Of a stretch of 64,000 bases of DNA, positions 36,096-46,820 are shown one piece after another; position 1 is the first letter of the stretch; every line of letters begins with the position of its first letter. A program made the translations under genes and the position numbers. Source of the DNA: Bin34 sp965219935 (GTDB lineage Bacteria > Chloroflexota > Anaerolineae > Caldilineales > Caldilineaceae); NCBI GenBank assembly GCA_965219935.1, contig CBDCOU010000003.1, positions 124,001 through 188,000 on the forward strand, read 5' to 3'. Under the pieces are notes generated by a model. That model saw nothing but the letters and a program-made list of their open reading frames with translations, did no database searches and was not told the origin of the DNA.

Positions 36096-36123
36096 ATTTT
36101 ACGGCAATCGGGATTCGGGCTAA
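36096..36123 (-). promoter_or_regulatory. Possible promoter of the NCS2 permease gene
   Basis: On the minus strand, TTAGCC (36118-36123) and TAAAAT (36096-36101) stand 16 bases apart. The -10 box is good, the -35 box weak. Transcription would start near 36089, leaving about 35 bases of leader before the ATG at 36053. Confidence 0.35.
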
Positions 36124-36228
36124 GGCAGTCCGGCCACCTCCGTCTGTGGGGCACGGTTCCGGTCGGGGCGAACAGGCGCCCTCCCGTGACTGAATTGCGC
36201 AGGCAGTCCGGGGCCGGCCGCAGTTCGG

Positions 36229-36978
36229 CTATGGTCCGATCGACTCGGTGTCAGGCGGGTCGGTGTGTGGCGCCACGTTGGTCCGCCACATGCCGTAGCC
36301 GGTCAATAGGGCGAGGGCCAACCAGCCGATCTGGGCTGCGTCGAGCCAAAGCTCGTCCGACCGGCCAATCCGAAAACCCTCCGTCAACAGAAACAGCAGG
36401 GACACCAGGAACAGGCCGGTCAGCAGAACCCTGCGCGGCTCCAGCGTCCGGTACCACAGGAGCGCCCAAATCGCGGCGCAACCCAGCGACTGGTACAGGC
36501 CCGTGGGATGACGTGCCTGTTCGCCGTACATGGCGGCCCAGATCATGTCGGTCTCGGTGCCCACCACGCGGCCGGTCAGGTAGCCACCAATCGTCCAGAC
36601 CACCCCTCCCGCCACGAGGCCGGTAAGGACTGTGGCCCCGGCCGGTTCCGGATCCAGGCGAAAACGTATCAGGTAGATCCAGGCGGCTACAAACGCCCCG
36701 ATGATGCCCGGCCAGGGGGTTAGTCCGCCCGGCCGCAAAGCCAGGACATCCAAGAGCGACTGGCTGTACACCTCCCAAAAGGCGATCACGTGGGCCAGTC
36801 GTGCCACCACCAGGCCTGCCAGCAACGCCGACGTGCACAGTCCAAATATCCGGTCGTACGTGAGGTCGTACCGCCGGCCCATGCGCGCTGCGATTTCGGT
36901 GGCCAGCCAAACCGCCAACAGCGAAGTCAGGGGACCGGCCGGCAATGAGACCGAGCCCAGCTGAATGGTCGAGTGCAT
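36229..36978 (-). CDS. Lgt-like membrane protein (prolipoprotein diacylglyceryl transferase family)
   Basis: A 249-residue membrane protein with about seven hydrophobic segments. It resembles Lgt in its start (IQLGSVSLPAGPLTSLLAVW), in LRPGGLTPWPGIIGAFVAAW and in the C-terminal-half motif RHPTGLYQSLGC (Lgt: HPTQLYE). The central Lgt signature G-R-x-G-N-F-x-N-G-E is replaced by GGYLTGRVVGTE, so the conserved Asn and Glu are missing. Lgt transfers diacylglyceryl to lipobox cysteines; this copy may be a diverged paralogue with another role. It lies alone between the ABC exporter genes and the NCS2 gene. Confidence 0.65.
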   Translation of the reverse strand: MHSTIQLGSVSLPAGPLTSLLAVWLATEIAARMGRRYDLTYDRIFGLCTSALLAGLVVARLAHVIAFWEVYSQSLLDVLALRPGGLTPWPGIIGAFVAAWIYLIRFRLDPEPAGATVLTGLVAGGVVWTIGGYLTGRVVGTETDMIWAAMYGEQARHPTGLYQSLGCAAIWALLWYRTLEPRRVLLTGLFLVSLLFLLTEGFRIGRSDELWLDAAQIGWLALALLTGYGMWRTNVAPHTDPPDTESIGP

Positions 36979-37080
36979 CTGTGTCGAACAGGTATCTGGA
37001 TAAGTGTCGGTCAGCTGTGCAGGCCCGCCCGGGACACTGCGGTCCCGTTCCGGACCGTGAGATGCTGGTGGCGGCTCGGG

Positions 37081-38877
37081 TCAGGCAAGCTCATAGTCCA
37101 TGGCGTGGTGGCGGAAGTAGGTGGCATAGAGCTCCGCGTAGTGGCCGCCCTGCAGCATCAGGCTGTCGTGGCTGCCTTCCTCGATGATCCGACCATGCCG
37201 CATGACGATGATCCGGTCGGCGGCCTGAATTGTCGACAGGCGATGGGCTATCACAATCGCGGTCCGATCCCGCAACACCAGATCCAACCCCTCCTGGATT
37301 TGCGCTTCGGTCAACGGGTCCACGCTGGCCGTGGCCTCATCCAGGATGATCATCCTCGGATCCTGGACCAGCAGGCGGGCCAGCGCCACCAACTGCCGCT
37401 GGCCGAGTGAAAGCGAACTGCCCATTTCACCGGTCTCGGTGTCCAGGCCCTGCGGCAGGCTGCGCAGCCAAAAGCCGCCGCCCACGGCATGGGCCGCCTT
37501 TTCCGCGACGTCGTCCGTGGCATCCTCCCGTCCGTAGCGGATATTGTCGCGGACGGTGCCCGAGAACAGGAAGGGAGACTGTGCGACCATGCCCAGCTGG
37601 CGGTGGTAGGCGTCGAGGTCAAAGCTGCGGATGTCGATGCCGTCCACCAGCAGCAACCCCTTTTGGAACTCGTAGAAACGGGCCACCAGCTTGCCCAGGG
37701 ACGACTTGCCGGCACCGGTGTGTCCGACCAGGGCCACGGTCTCGCCGGGGGCGATGTCCAGGTTGAAGTCCTCCAGCACCTGCTCCTGTTCCGAATAGCG
37801 GAAGTGAACGTCCCGGAACTGGATGTGTCCTTCCAGCAGGGGAACCGGTCGGTTGTCGTGCTGCACCACCAGCGGCTCGGAGTCGATCAGTGCGAAGACC
37901 CTTTCCGCCGCGGCCATGCCGAGTTGGAACTGGCTCCAGAAGGACGCGATGCTCGTCATCGGGAACATGAGCATCTCGACGGTGGTGATGAAGAGGAACC
38001 ACTCTCCGGCGGTCAATTCGCCGGCAAAGGCCAGGTGGCCTCCGAAGTACAGCAGCATCGCGGTGGCCATGCCCGACAACAGGAACAGGACCGGGAAAAT
38101 GGCGGCGAAGACGAACCCCTGGCGCAGGTTCAGGCCGTAGGAGCGTTCGTTCACGTCCTGGAACGTGTCGAAAATGGCCCGTTCCTGGCGGAAGTTCTTG
38201 GCCACGGCGATACCGGTGACCGTTTCCTGCACCGTGGTGTTGACCTGGGCCAGGATGCGCCGCACTTGCGTCGTCACGTTGCGGGCAATGTGGCGGAACG
38301 ACAGCGCCGCCGCCGTCACCAGGGGCAGCAGAACCACTCCGATCAGCGCCAGCTGCACATGGATGAAGAACATGATCCCCAGCAGGATCAGCACCAGCAA
38401 CAGCTGGCTGACGAGGTTCAGGGTCAGGGTGACCGTGTTGGAGAACTCCTGCGTGTCGGACGTCACCCGGCTCACGATGCTGCCGCTGGGGAATTCGTCG
38501 TAGAAGGACATGTCGCGCTGCATGATGGCGGCAAACGCCTGCTGGCGCATGCGGAAGACCACGTTGGCCACCACGCGGCTGGTTTGGCGCTGGCGCACGA
38601 AGTTGTAGGTCCATCCCATCGCACCGGCAATCAGGATTAGGACCATCAGCACCAGGCCCTGCTGCAGATTGGGCTCGCCGACCATGGCGTCCACGCCGCG
38701 CGAGGTCAGCAGGGGCAGGGCGGTGTCCATCAGGGACTGCATCAGGATCGTGGCCGACACCCATCCCATCAGCACGGACTGCGGTTTGAACTGGGCAACG
38801 ATGCGGCCCAACAGCTGCCGGTCGGTATAGGTGCGGTCGTAGGCCTCGGCGTCGAGGCCGTCCATGAAGAAGCCCAT
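37081..38877 (-). CDS. ABC exporter half-transporter (second subunit)
   Basis: A 598-residue fusion of a six-helix transmembrane domain with an ATPase domain. Walker A is GHTGAGKSS, the signature is LSLGQRQ (an altered L-S-G-G-Q), and Walker B is MIILDEATASVD followed by IAHRLST. The gene starts 3 bases after the stop of the preceding ABC gene, so the two are translationally coupled and likely form a heterodimer of the MdlAB/TM287-288 type for lipids, drugs or peptides. The last residues (HHAMDYELA) form a short polar tail. Confidence 0.93.
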   Translation of the reverse strand: MGFFMDGLDAEAYDRTYTDRQLLGRIVAQFKPQSVLMGWVSATILMQSLMDTALPLLTSRGVDAMVGEPNLQQGLVLMVLILIAGAMGWTYNFVRQRQTSRVVANVVFRMRQQAFAAIMQRDMSFYDEFPSGSIVSRVTSDTQEFSNTVTLTLNLVSQLLLVLILLGIMFFIHVQLALIGVVLLPLVTAAALSFRHIARNVTTQVRRILAQVNTTVQETVTGIAVAKNFRQERAIFDTFQDVNERSYGLNLRQGFVFAAIFPVLFLLSGMATAMLLYFGGHLAFAGELTAGEWFLFITTVEMLMFPMTSIASFWSQFQLGMAAAERVFALIDSEPLVVQHDNRPVPLLEGHIQFRDVHFRYSEQEQVLEDFNLDIAPGETVALVGHTGAGKSSLGKLVARFYEFQKGLLLVDGIDIRSFDLDAYHRQLGMVAQSPFLFSGTVRDNIRYGREDATDDVAEKAAHAVGGGFWLRSLPQGLDTETGEMGSSLSLGQRQLVALARLLVQDPRMIILDEATASVDPLTEAQIQEGLDLVLRDRTAIVIAHRLSTIQAADRIIVMRHGRIIEEGSHDSLMLQGGHYAELYATYFRHHAMDYELA

Positions 38878-38880
38878 GGT

Positions 38881-40689
38881 TCAGCTCACTGCCATCTTGT
38901 TGGCGGGGACTTCGGTCCGGATGAAGATCCGGCGATACAGGTCGCATCGGGCCAACAGTTCGTCGTGGCTGCCCAGGTCGACGACCCGGCCGCGCGTCAG
39001 CACCAGAATTTTGTCCGCCTTTCGGATCTGCGCGATGCGGTGCGTGATGAGGAAGGTGGTGCGATCCTGCATTACGTTGTTGATGGCCCGTTGGATTTCG
39101 TCCTCGGTGGCGCTGTCCACGGCACTGGTCGAGTCGTCGATGATCAGGATGCGCGGGTCCGTCAGCAGGGCCCGCGCGATGGCAATCCGCTGGCGCTGGC
39201 CGCCGGACAGCGTCACGCCCCGTTCCCCGATCACCGTGTCGTAGCCGTCCTGGAAGCCCATGATGAACTCGTGGGCCTGGGCCGCCCGCGCCGCCTGCCG
39301 AATGCGTGCGTCGTCGAGTTGGCCGCCCCCCAGACCGAAGCCGATGTTTTCCCGCAGGGTCCGGGAGTACAGGAATATGTCCTGCTCGATCATCGAGATC
39401 TGGCTGCGCAGGGACTCGAGGTTCCAATCGCGCACGTCCACACCGTCCACGACCACGGCCCCACTGTCGCAGTCAAAGATGCGATTGACCATCTTGGTCA
39501 GGGTGGACTTGCCGGAACCGGTCTGGCCGACGATGGCGATGCATTCGCCGGGCGACACCTCGAACGAAACCTCCTCGAGGGTCGGGGAGACATCGTAGCT
39601 GTAGGTCACCCGGTCGAAGACGACATGGCCGCGCAGCAGGGCGCGGTGGCCGGTCTGGTTCTCGTCCAGTTCCGTGTCCTGCTTGATGATGTCCAGGATG
39701 CGCTTGGCGCCTGCCATGCCCATTTGGACCAGGGTGAACGAGAAGATGGAGATGAAGGTGGGAAAGCGCAGCAGGTAGCCCAGGCTCATGAAGGCCACCA
39801 GGTCGCCGATGGTGATCTGGCCCTGCGTGACCAGCCACAGGCCGTGGCCGAACATCAGCGACAGCGCGATGCCCATGTACAGCATGGGCCAGTAGGTGGC
39901 CTGAATGCGGCCCTGCTCCATGAAGTACCGCCGGTGGGCCGCCGCAGCCTGCAGGAACTTGCGCAGCTCAAAGCCTTCGCGCGCCGCCGACTTGACCAGT
40001 TCGATGCCCGTGATGGACTCGTTGAGCGTGGTGTTCATGCGCCCGAAGTTCATCTGCATCGCGCCCGACACCGGTGACAGCTTGCGGTTGAACCGACGCA
40101 GGGCGATCAGGAACACCGCGATGTAGGCCAGCGGCACCACCAGGAGCTGGAGGTGGATGGTTCCGATCATGGCAATCGGGAAGATGATGAACAGCACCGA
40201 GTCGTAGATCAGGGCGATGCCGGGGGTGATCATCATGCCCAGCTGCCTGACGTCGTCCGTGGAGCGGGCCATGATGTCGCCCGTGCGCTGCCGGTTGTGG
40301 AAGGTTTGGCTCTTGCCCAGCAACGAGATTTCGAGTTCCTCCCGCACATCGCGCTGCAACCGGGACCCCAGCACCTCCTTCATAAAGCCGCTCACAAGAT
40401 CGAAGACGGTCCTGACCGCGACCGCAATGCTGATGGTGACCACCACGCGCAGCAGGGCCGCCGGCGCTTCGTCGCCCAGCGAAAGCGTGTCGACCGCCGT
40501 TCCGCCCAAACGCGATCCCCAGGCATAGAGGAAGCTCGCCACCACGGCTGCCCCCAGGGCCAGGGCCAATACGCCGGCGTGTCGCATGACGTGGGACGCA
40601 ATCCACCGGATCGGCGAAGCCCGGTTGTAGCTGTATTCGTTGCTGATGCTGAACTCGCGGCGCGGAACAGCTGCGGCGGACGAAGTCAT
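38881..40689 (-). CDS. ABC exporter half-transporter (first subunit)
   Basis: A 602-residue ABC half-transporter. The N-terminal membrane domain (residues about 30-330) is followed by an ATPase domain with Walker A GQTGSGKST, canonical LSGGQRQ, and Walker B ILIIDDSTSAVD. The residue after the Walker B Asp is Asp, not the catalytic Glu, while the partner subunit has D-E. This is the pattern of heterodimeric exporters with one degenerate ATP site. The ATG at 40689 was chosen; the frame extends to a TTG at 40731. Promoters for this pair and the divergent uxs gene must lie in 40690-41065. Confidence 0.93.
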   Translation of the reverse strand: MTSSAAAVPRREFSISNEYSYNRASPIRWIASHVMRHAGVLALALGAAVVASFLYAWGSRLGGTAVDTLSLGDEAPAALLRVVVTISIAVAVRTVFDLVSGFMKEVLGSRLQRDVREELEISLLGKSQTFHNRQRTGDIMARSTDDVRQLGMMITPGIALIYDSVLFIIFPIAMIGTIHLQLLVVPLAYIAVFLIALRRFNRKLSPVSGAMQMNFGRMNTTLNESITGIELVKSAAREGFELRKFLQAAAAHRRYFMEQGRIQATYWPMLYMGIALSLMFGHGLWLVTQGQITIGDLVAFMSLGYLLRFPTFISIFSFTLVQMGMAGAKRILDIIKQDTELDENQTGHRALLRGHVVFDRVTYSYDVSPTLEEVSFEVSPGECIAIVGQTGSGKSTLTKMVNRIFDCDSGAVVVDGVDVRDWNLESLRSQISMIEQDIFLYSRTLRENIGFGLGGGQLDDARIRQAARAAQAHEFIMGFQDGYDTVIGERGVTLSGGQRQRIAIARALLTDPRILIIDDSTSAVDSATEDEIQRAINNVMQDRTTFLITHRIAQIRKADKILVLTRGRVVDLGSHDELLARCDLYRRIFIRTEVPANKMAVS

Positions 40690-41065
40690 TGAGGCGGGGT
40701 GTGGGCGATGTTCGAAGTCTGTTCCCGGCAAAAGGGCGGAAGATTGTACGCAACTTCCCGCGCGATGTCAGATTCTGGCGCGCATTGAACGCCCAATCGG
40801 TCCGCGGATCCGGTGTCTTTGGCGGCGCGGACTCAATGTCGGGGATGCCCGTCGCCGCGCGGTTCGGCTCAACCGGTCGGGCGGTGACGCGGCCTGCTGC
40901 AGGCCCAAGTGCGAGTAAGATGTTGCCGACACGTGGCATGCCGTGTTCTGTGACGGCCCTGCCGCGGGTCAGGAACCATCCGATGACGTCTCTCCTTCAG
41001 TTGCAAGCCGAAAGCCGCTTGGGAACCGGCGCAGTGACCGCGATGGCAAGTCCGGGTGCGGCGAC
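40690..41065. other. Divergent intergenic region between ABC exporter and uxs
   Basis: About 375 bases holding the promoters of both divergent transcription units. TAAGAT at 40916-40921 is a possible -10 for uxs. No gene or hairpin is supported. Confidence 0.35.
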
Positions 41066-42011
41066 ATGAGAGCCCTCGTTTGCGGAGCGGCCGGATTCGT
41101 GGGCAGCCACCTGGTTGCACGCCTGTTGGACGACGGTTGGCATGTCCTCGGGGTGGACTCCTTCCTGACAGGCAATCTGAGACGCAATCTGGGGCCGGTA
41201 CTGGACAGGCCGGGGTTTGAATTCCTGGAAGCGGACATTGTCCACTCCCTGGAGGTGGATCGTCCCCTGGATGCGGTCTTGCATCTGGCCAGTCCGGCCA
41301 GTCCGGTCGATTTCTCGTCCCTGCAGCTGGAAATCCTTCGGGTTCACAGCCACGGCATGTGGAACCTGTTGGAACTGGCCCGGGCCAAGGGCGCGCGGTT
41401 CCTGTACACCAGTTCCTCCGAGGTATATGGAGATCCGGAAGTCCATCCGCAGCGCGAGGACTATGTGGGCCATGTCGATCCGATTGGCATCCGTTCCTGC
41501 TACGACGAGGGCAAGCGGTTCGGCGAGGCCCTGGTCATGGCGTACCATCGGCGGTACGGCCTGCGGACATCGATCGCCCGCATCTTCAATACCTACGGGC
41601 CCCACATGCGGCCGGACGACGGCCGCGTCATCCCCAGTTTCGTGTCGTCCGCGCTGCGCGGCGAACCGGCCTGCATCTTCGGCGACGGTTCGCAAACCCG
41701 CAGCTTCTGCTACGTGGAAGACACCGTCGAGGGCCTGTGTCGGCTTCTGAACAGCGACCTGCGGGAGCCCGTCAACCTGGGCAACCCGGACGAGCGCACG
41801 ATTCTCGAGTTGGCGGAGATCATCAACGACTTGGCCGGCAACGAAACGGATTGCGTGTTCCGCGAACTGCCGCATGCAGACGACCCGAAACGCCGGCAAC
41901 CCGACATAACCAGAGCCCGCCGTCACTTGGGCTGGGAACCTCAGGTTTCCCTGCTGGACGGGCTGGATCGGACGGTTGGCTGGTTCCGGCAGGTATTGGA
42001 AAAGGGACCCG

Positions 42012-42025
<14 letters not shown>
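41066..42025 (+). CDS. uxs: UDP-glucuronate decarboxylase-like SDR epimerase
   Basis: A 319-residue extended short-chain dehydrogenase. The nucleotide-binding motif is CGAAGFVGSH (residues 6-15) and the catalytic Y146-x3-K150 lies in RSCYDEGKRFGE. The sequence TSSSEVYGDPEVHPQ, IARIFNTYGPHMRPDDGRV and GDGSQTRSFCYVEDTVEGL match UDP-xylose synthases, which decarboxylate UDP-glucuronate to UDP-xylose in the cytoplasm. The ATG at 41066 starts the family similarity. The stop overlaps the lepA start by 14 bases, so the genes are coupled. A dTDP-glucose-type dehydratase is the less likely alternative. Confidence 0.87.
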
Positions 42026-43803
<1,778 letters not shown>

Positions 43804-43811
<8 letters not shown>

Positions 43812-44658
43812 GAGCCGTCAACTGGCTCTGCTGCGCAGGCACGGGATTCGACCGAAGCGGTCGCTTTCGCAGAACTTTCTCGTCGACGAGTCCTGGCTCG
43901 GGCGCATTGCCGATGCCGCCCGGCTGGATCGGGATGCGCTGGTCCTGGAGATTGGGGCCGGCCTGGGTGGCCTGACGCATTACTTGGCCGAAGCGGCCCG
44001 CCAGGTAATCGCCGTCGAACTGGATGATGTTCTGGCCGGGATTCTGGAAGTCGAGTTCGCCGAGCGCCCCAATGTGCGGATCCTGCACGCGGACGCCACG
44101 GCTGTGGACCCGTCCTCCCTGGCCTGGGACGGGAATGTGCGGACCTTGGGGTTTGTGGCCGTGGGCAATTTGCCCTATCACGCCGGCAACCGCATTCTCC
44201 GCCACTTGTACACCGGATCGGCCCTCCGTCCGAAGCGGGTTGTGGTCCTGGTCCAGTCCGATGTGGCCGACCGCATCTGTGCCCGGCCGGGCGACATGTC
44301 CCTGCTGGCCGTTGGTTGCCAGCTGCATGCGGAGGCCAAGCCCCTGCTGCGTTTGCCGGCGGGGGCGTTTGTCCCGCGGCCCAGGGTAAGGAGCACCCTG
44401 TTGGAGTTGACGACCCGTCCGGATTTGCCATGTCCGTCCGACATCGAGGACGTGATGCGGGTGGCCCGCGCCGCGTTCGGACAGCGGCGCAAGCAATTGG
44501 CCAAGACCCTGGCCGCCGTCTTGGTCGTGCCCAGGCAGCGGCTGGCGGAGAACCTGCGTGGAGTCGGGATTGATCCGACGCGCAGGCCCGAAACCCTGTC
44601 GGTTGACGAGTGGAAGGCGGCTGCCTCCGCCGCAGCCGCGGTGCGCAGCCCTAAATGA
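43804..44658 (+). CDS. rsmA: 16S rRNA dimethyladenosine transferase
   Basis: A 284-residue RsmA/KsgA methyltransferase that dimethylates two adjacent adenosines near the 3' end of 16S rRNA. Motifs: SLSQNFLVDESW at the start, the SAM site LEIGAGLGGLTHYL, IAVELDD, and the catalytic N-L-P-Y in VAVGNLPYHAG. The C-terminal helical domain includes AAFGQRRKQLAKTL. The ATG overlaps the lepA stop by 8 bases, implying coupling. The gene ends within the last 8 bases of the convergent recombinase-like gene. Confidence 0.96.
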
Positions 44659-45628
44659 GCGTGTTCAGCCTGACGCGGGTGTTGCGCCAGGCTACCGGGG
44701 ACAGGCCCAGCTTGTGGCGCAGGGCTTCCGGATCAATCCCTACGCGCAGATCGCCCACCGCCGCGGTCCAACGCAGCACCTCGAAGCCGACCTTGCAACT
44801 GACAGGGCCTGCCTGCCTGCCCAGGTCCTCCAGCTGGTATTCCAGATTGCGCGCCGTGCAGTCGAACACCGGCGCGTCGTCGTCCTTGTCGGTGGCGTAC
44901 TGGCTGCGGTAGGCATCCAGGATTGAGCCGAAGTTGCGACTCAGGGGCAGGTGCCGGTCCCGGTACGCCGGTTGGCCGTCCCCGCTCCGGACATGGACCA
45001 GGGCGCGGCCGCCGAACGTGAAATCCGAAAAGCGAAGGCTGGTGACCTCCTTCTTCTTCATGCCGGTTTGCAGCAGAAGCTGCAGCAGCAATAGCGGCCT
45101 GGCATCCGGATTCTGGCCTTTCCAGAAGATGTCGCTGGCCTTCTGGTTCAGCCGCTTGATGTCGCCCGTATTGAGGATGGTCGGCACGTGCGGGTCCGCT
45201 GCGACCCTTTTGAGGCCCTGGGTCGGATCCTCCTGCAGGTGTCCCTCCTGGATCAGCCAGCCGAAGAAGGACCGTGTCGACGTGATGCGGCGGGACAGGG
45301 TCTTGTTGTTGCAAGGCGCCTTGCGGTCCTTCTGCATCCAGTCGAAGTAGGCTTCCAATTTCCCGAGCGTCAAGCTGCCGACGCTCAGGTGCTCAGGGAA
45401 GTACTCGGTCAGGATTTGGATGTCGCTGGCAAAGGCCCGTTTGGTGTTCTCCGCAAGGTCGGAGGCAGCCAGGTGGGTGCCGTACCGGACCAGCTGTTCG
45501 CCCAGCGAGTCCTGTTGGCCAGCGGGAGGCGCGGGCGGAACGGCAGCGGGACGGCTGTCGTTTCGCACACGCCGCGTTCGTTCGTCGTTAACGTCGATTT
45601 CGATCAGGTCAGCGTCTTTGCCTGTCAT
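44651..45628 (-). CDS. Tyrosine recombinase-like protein lacking catalytic residues
   Basis: A 325-residue protein with the fold order of XerC/D-type recombinases: an N-terminal SAM-like domain (SLGEQLVRYGTHLAASDLAE, then ITSTRSFFGWLIQEGHLQED) and a catalytic-like domain. The expected active site is altered. The first Arg position reads TGMKKKEVTSLR, the H-x-x-R box reads EVLRWTAAVGDL, and the C-terminal region ends LGLSPVAWRNTRVRLNTLI with no tyrosine. It is therefore probably a DNA-binding relative rather than an active integrase. A good minus-strand promoter lies at 45767-45795. It is convergent with rsmA. I recall similar proteins in Chloroflexota, which needs a search to confirm. Confidence 0.75.
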   Translation of the reverse strand: MTGKDADLIEIDVNDERTRRVRNDSRPAAVPPAPPAGQQDSLGEQLVRYGTHLAASDLAENTKRAFASDIQILTEYFPEHLSVGSLTLGKLEAYFDWMQKDRKAPCNNKTLSRRITSTRSFFGWLIQEGHLQEDPTQGLKRVAADPHVPTILNTGDIKRLNQKASDIFWKGQNPDARPLLLLQLLLQTGMKKKEVTSLRFSDFTFGGRALVHVRSGDGQPAYRDRHLPLSRNFGSILDAYRSQYATDKDDDAPVFDCTARNLEYQLEDLGRQAGPVSCKVGFEVLRWTAAVGDLRVGIDPEALRHKLGLSPVAWRNTRVRLNTLI

Positions 45629-45724
45629 TGCGGTTCGTGTACTGATGCACTGGAAAGCCCCCGCAGGGGCAGGAACTCGGACCGCAGGGCCGGGGGTGCA
45701 GCGTTGACTTGTCGGGGGCCGGCA

Positions 45725-45747
45725 GTCCTCCGTTGCAGCGGGAGGAC
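45725..45747 (-). other. Hairpin at the 5' end of the recombinase-like transcript
   Basis: GTCCTCC (45725-45731) and GGAGGAC (45741-45747) form a perfect 7-bp stem with a 9-base loop. It would lie about 13 bases inside the transcript started by the promoter at 45767-45795, in a leader of about 130 bases. It may stabilise the RNA or regulate it. Confidence 0.4.
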
Positions 45748-45766
45748 ATGCGGTCGCACACCCATG

Positions 45767-45795
45767 AGTATACCGTTATAACCGATCGCGCCCAA
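45767..45795 (-). promoter_or_regulatory. Promoter of the recombinase-like gene
   Basis: On the minus strand, TTGGGC (45790-45795) and TATACT (45767-45772) are separated by exactly 17 bases. This is one of the best sigma-70-type promoters in the window. The leader to the ATG at 45628 is about 130 bases. Confidence 0.65.
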
Positions 45796-45863
45796 GTTGA
45801 TTGCGCGTAGGATAAGGAATGCGGGGCCGCAGCAGGGGCGGCCGTGCCCCGCCGCGGACGGAA

Positions 45864-46487
45864 TCAGTATTCGCGGCACTCGGCATTCAGCCATCCCGAC
45901 CGGAAATCCGCAATCGAATTGGCCTCGGGGTTGTACTGGTGACGCCACGTGCAGCCGTTGTCGTTGCCCAGAAGGTGCAGCGACACGGACGTTTCGGCCG
46001 ATGTCGTCCGCACCTTGTGAATATCGTTATCGGGCGTCAGCCGATAGTGGTCACCGGGTGTCAGATGCAGCACCTCGGAAAGGGTCAGGGGCGTGCTGCC
46101 GTCGGCGAGGGGCTCCGCGACCCGGTACACCGTTTCCTCCTGCGTGCCCCTGTAGATCCCTACCAGCCCCCAGGTCAGGTGATCGTGGACCGGGGTTTCG
46201 CTACCGGCCGGCACCACCAGCGACGAAAAGGCCAGATCGCCATCCGCCGAACGGTACAGGAGCCACATGCCGATGCCCCCGCCCATCCCGCTGTTCGCCG
46301 AAGGGTGCATGAACCGTGCGGGCAGCCAGGCGTCATCCGCCAACAGTTCCTCGAAGGACGGCTCCAGTCGGCCCAGCAGTTCGGGAAGGGAACTGGCCGA
46401 GGATCTTGCCTTCTGCACGGACTTGATGAACCGCCTCAGTTCCGGGCAGTCAAGGATCCATTGCTCTTGGTTTGCTTCAGTGTTCAT
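45864..46487 (-). CDS. Cysteine dioxygenase-like cupin protein
   Basis: A 207-residue protein with the cupin fold of cysteine dioxygenase and related thiol dioxygenases. The metal-binding residues are H101 and H103 in PVHDHLTWGLVGIY and H157 in DNDIHKVRT, with Glu at 117-118 in GTQEETVYR. CDO-type enzymes are mononuclear iron oxygenases acting on cysteine or other small thiols; the substrate here is not certain. The ATG at 46487 has no clear ribosome-binding site and is preceded by an AT-rich stretch. It is divergent from the cytochrome oxidase cluster. Confidence 0.8.
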   Translation of the reverse strand: MNTEANQEQWILDCPELRRFIKSVQKARSSASSLPELLGRLEPSFEELLADDAWLPARFMHPSANSGMGGGIGMWLLYRSADGDLAFSSLVVPAGSETPVHDHLTWGLVGIYRGTQEETVYRVAEPLADGSTPLTLSEVLHLTPGDHYRLTPDNDIHKVRTTSAETSVSLHLLGNDNGCTWRHQYNPEANSIADFRSGWLNAECREY

Positions 46488-46820
46488 AAAGGAAATTTAT
46501 GATTGGAACAGGCGTGGACCGGGCCCCGAAAGGCTCTGCACCCCATTCCACTGTAGATCAACCGCGAATCCTGGTCGCATCCGAGCAGCGTGCAATCTGC
46601 CGGCCCGTGGCTCGGAGCCGCATGGCTGTGCCCTGCAACGGGGAGTTGGCGTCCGCTCAACCCTGTGTAGAGTCCCCTGTTGCCTTCGGCTAGCAGGTCG
46701 ACACGTCGCGGACGGGCGGTTGGCCTTGCCGTTTCAGGGCCTTTCTGGTGCTACAATCCGGCCGGTCGGCGCGAGGGTGACGACGCCTCGCGAAGTTCCC
46801 GTACTGAGGCCCCTGCAAGG
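46488..46820. other. Divergent promoter region of the oxidase cluster
   Basis: About 330 bases between the divergent cupin gene and ctaC. It holds the extended -10 element at 46749-46757 and an AT-rich CATAAATTT next to the cupin start. No gene is supported. Confidence 0.4.
46749..46757 (+). promoter_or_regulatory. Extended -10 element before ctaC
   Basis: TGCTACAAT combines the TG extension with a TACAAT -10 box, 63 bases before the ctaC ATG. A TTGCCG lies too far upstream (20-base spacer) to be a convincing -35 box, which an extended -10 promoter does not strictly need. Confidence 0.5.

Noticed and set aside
37619..39427. 602-residue minus-strand frame across two ABC genes
   Set aside because: Proline/arginine-rich out-of-frame reading of the two ABC exporter genes.
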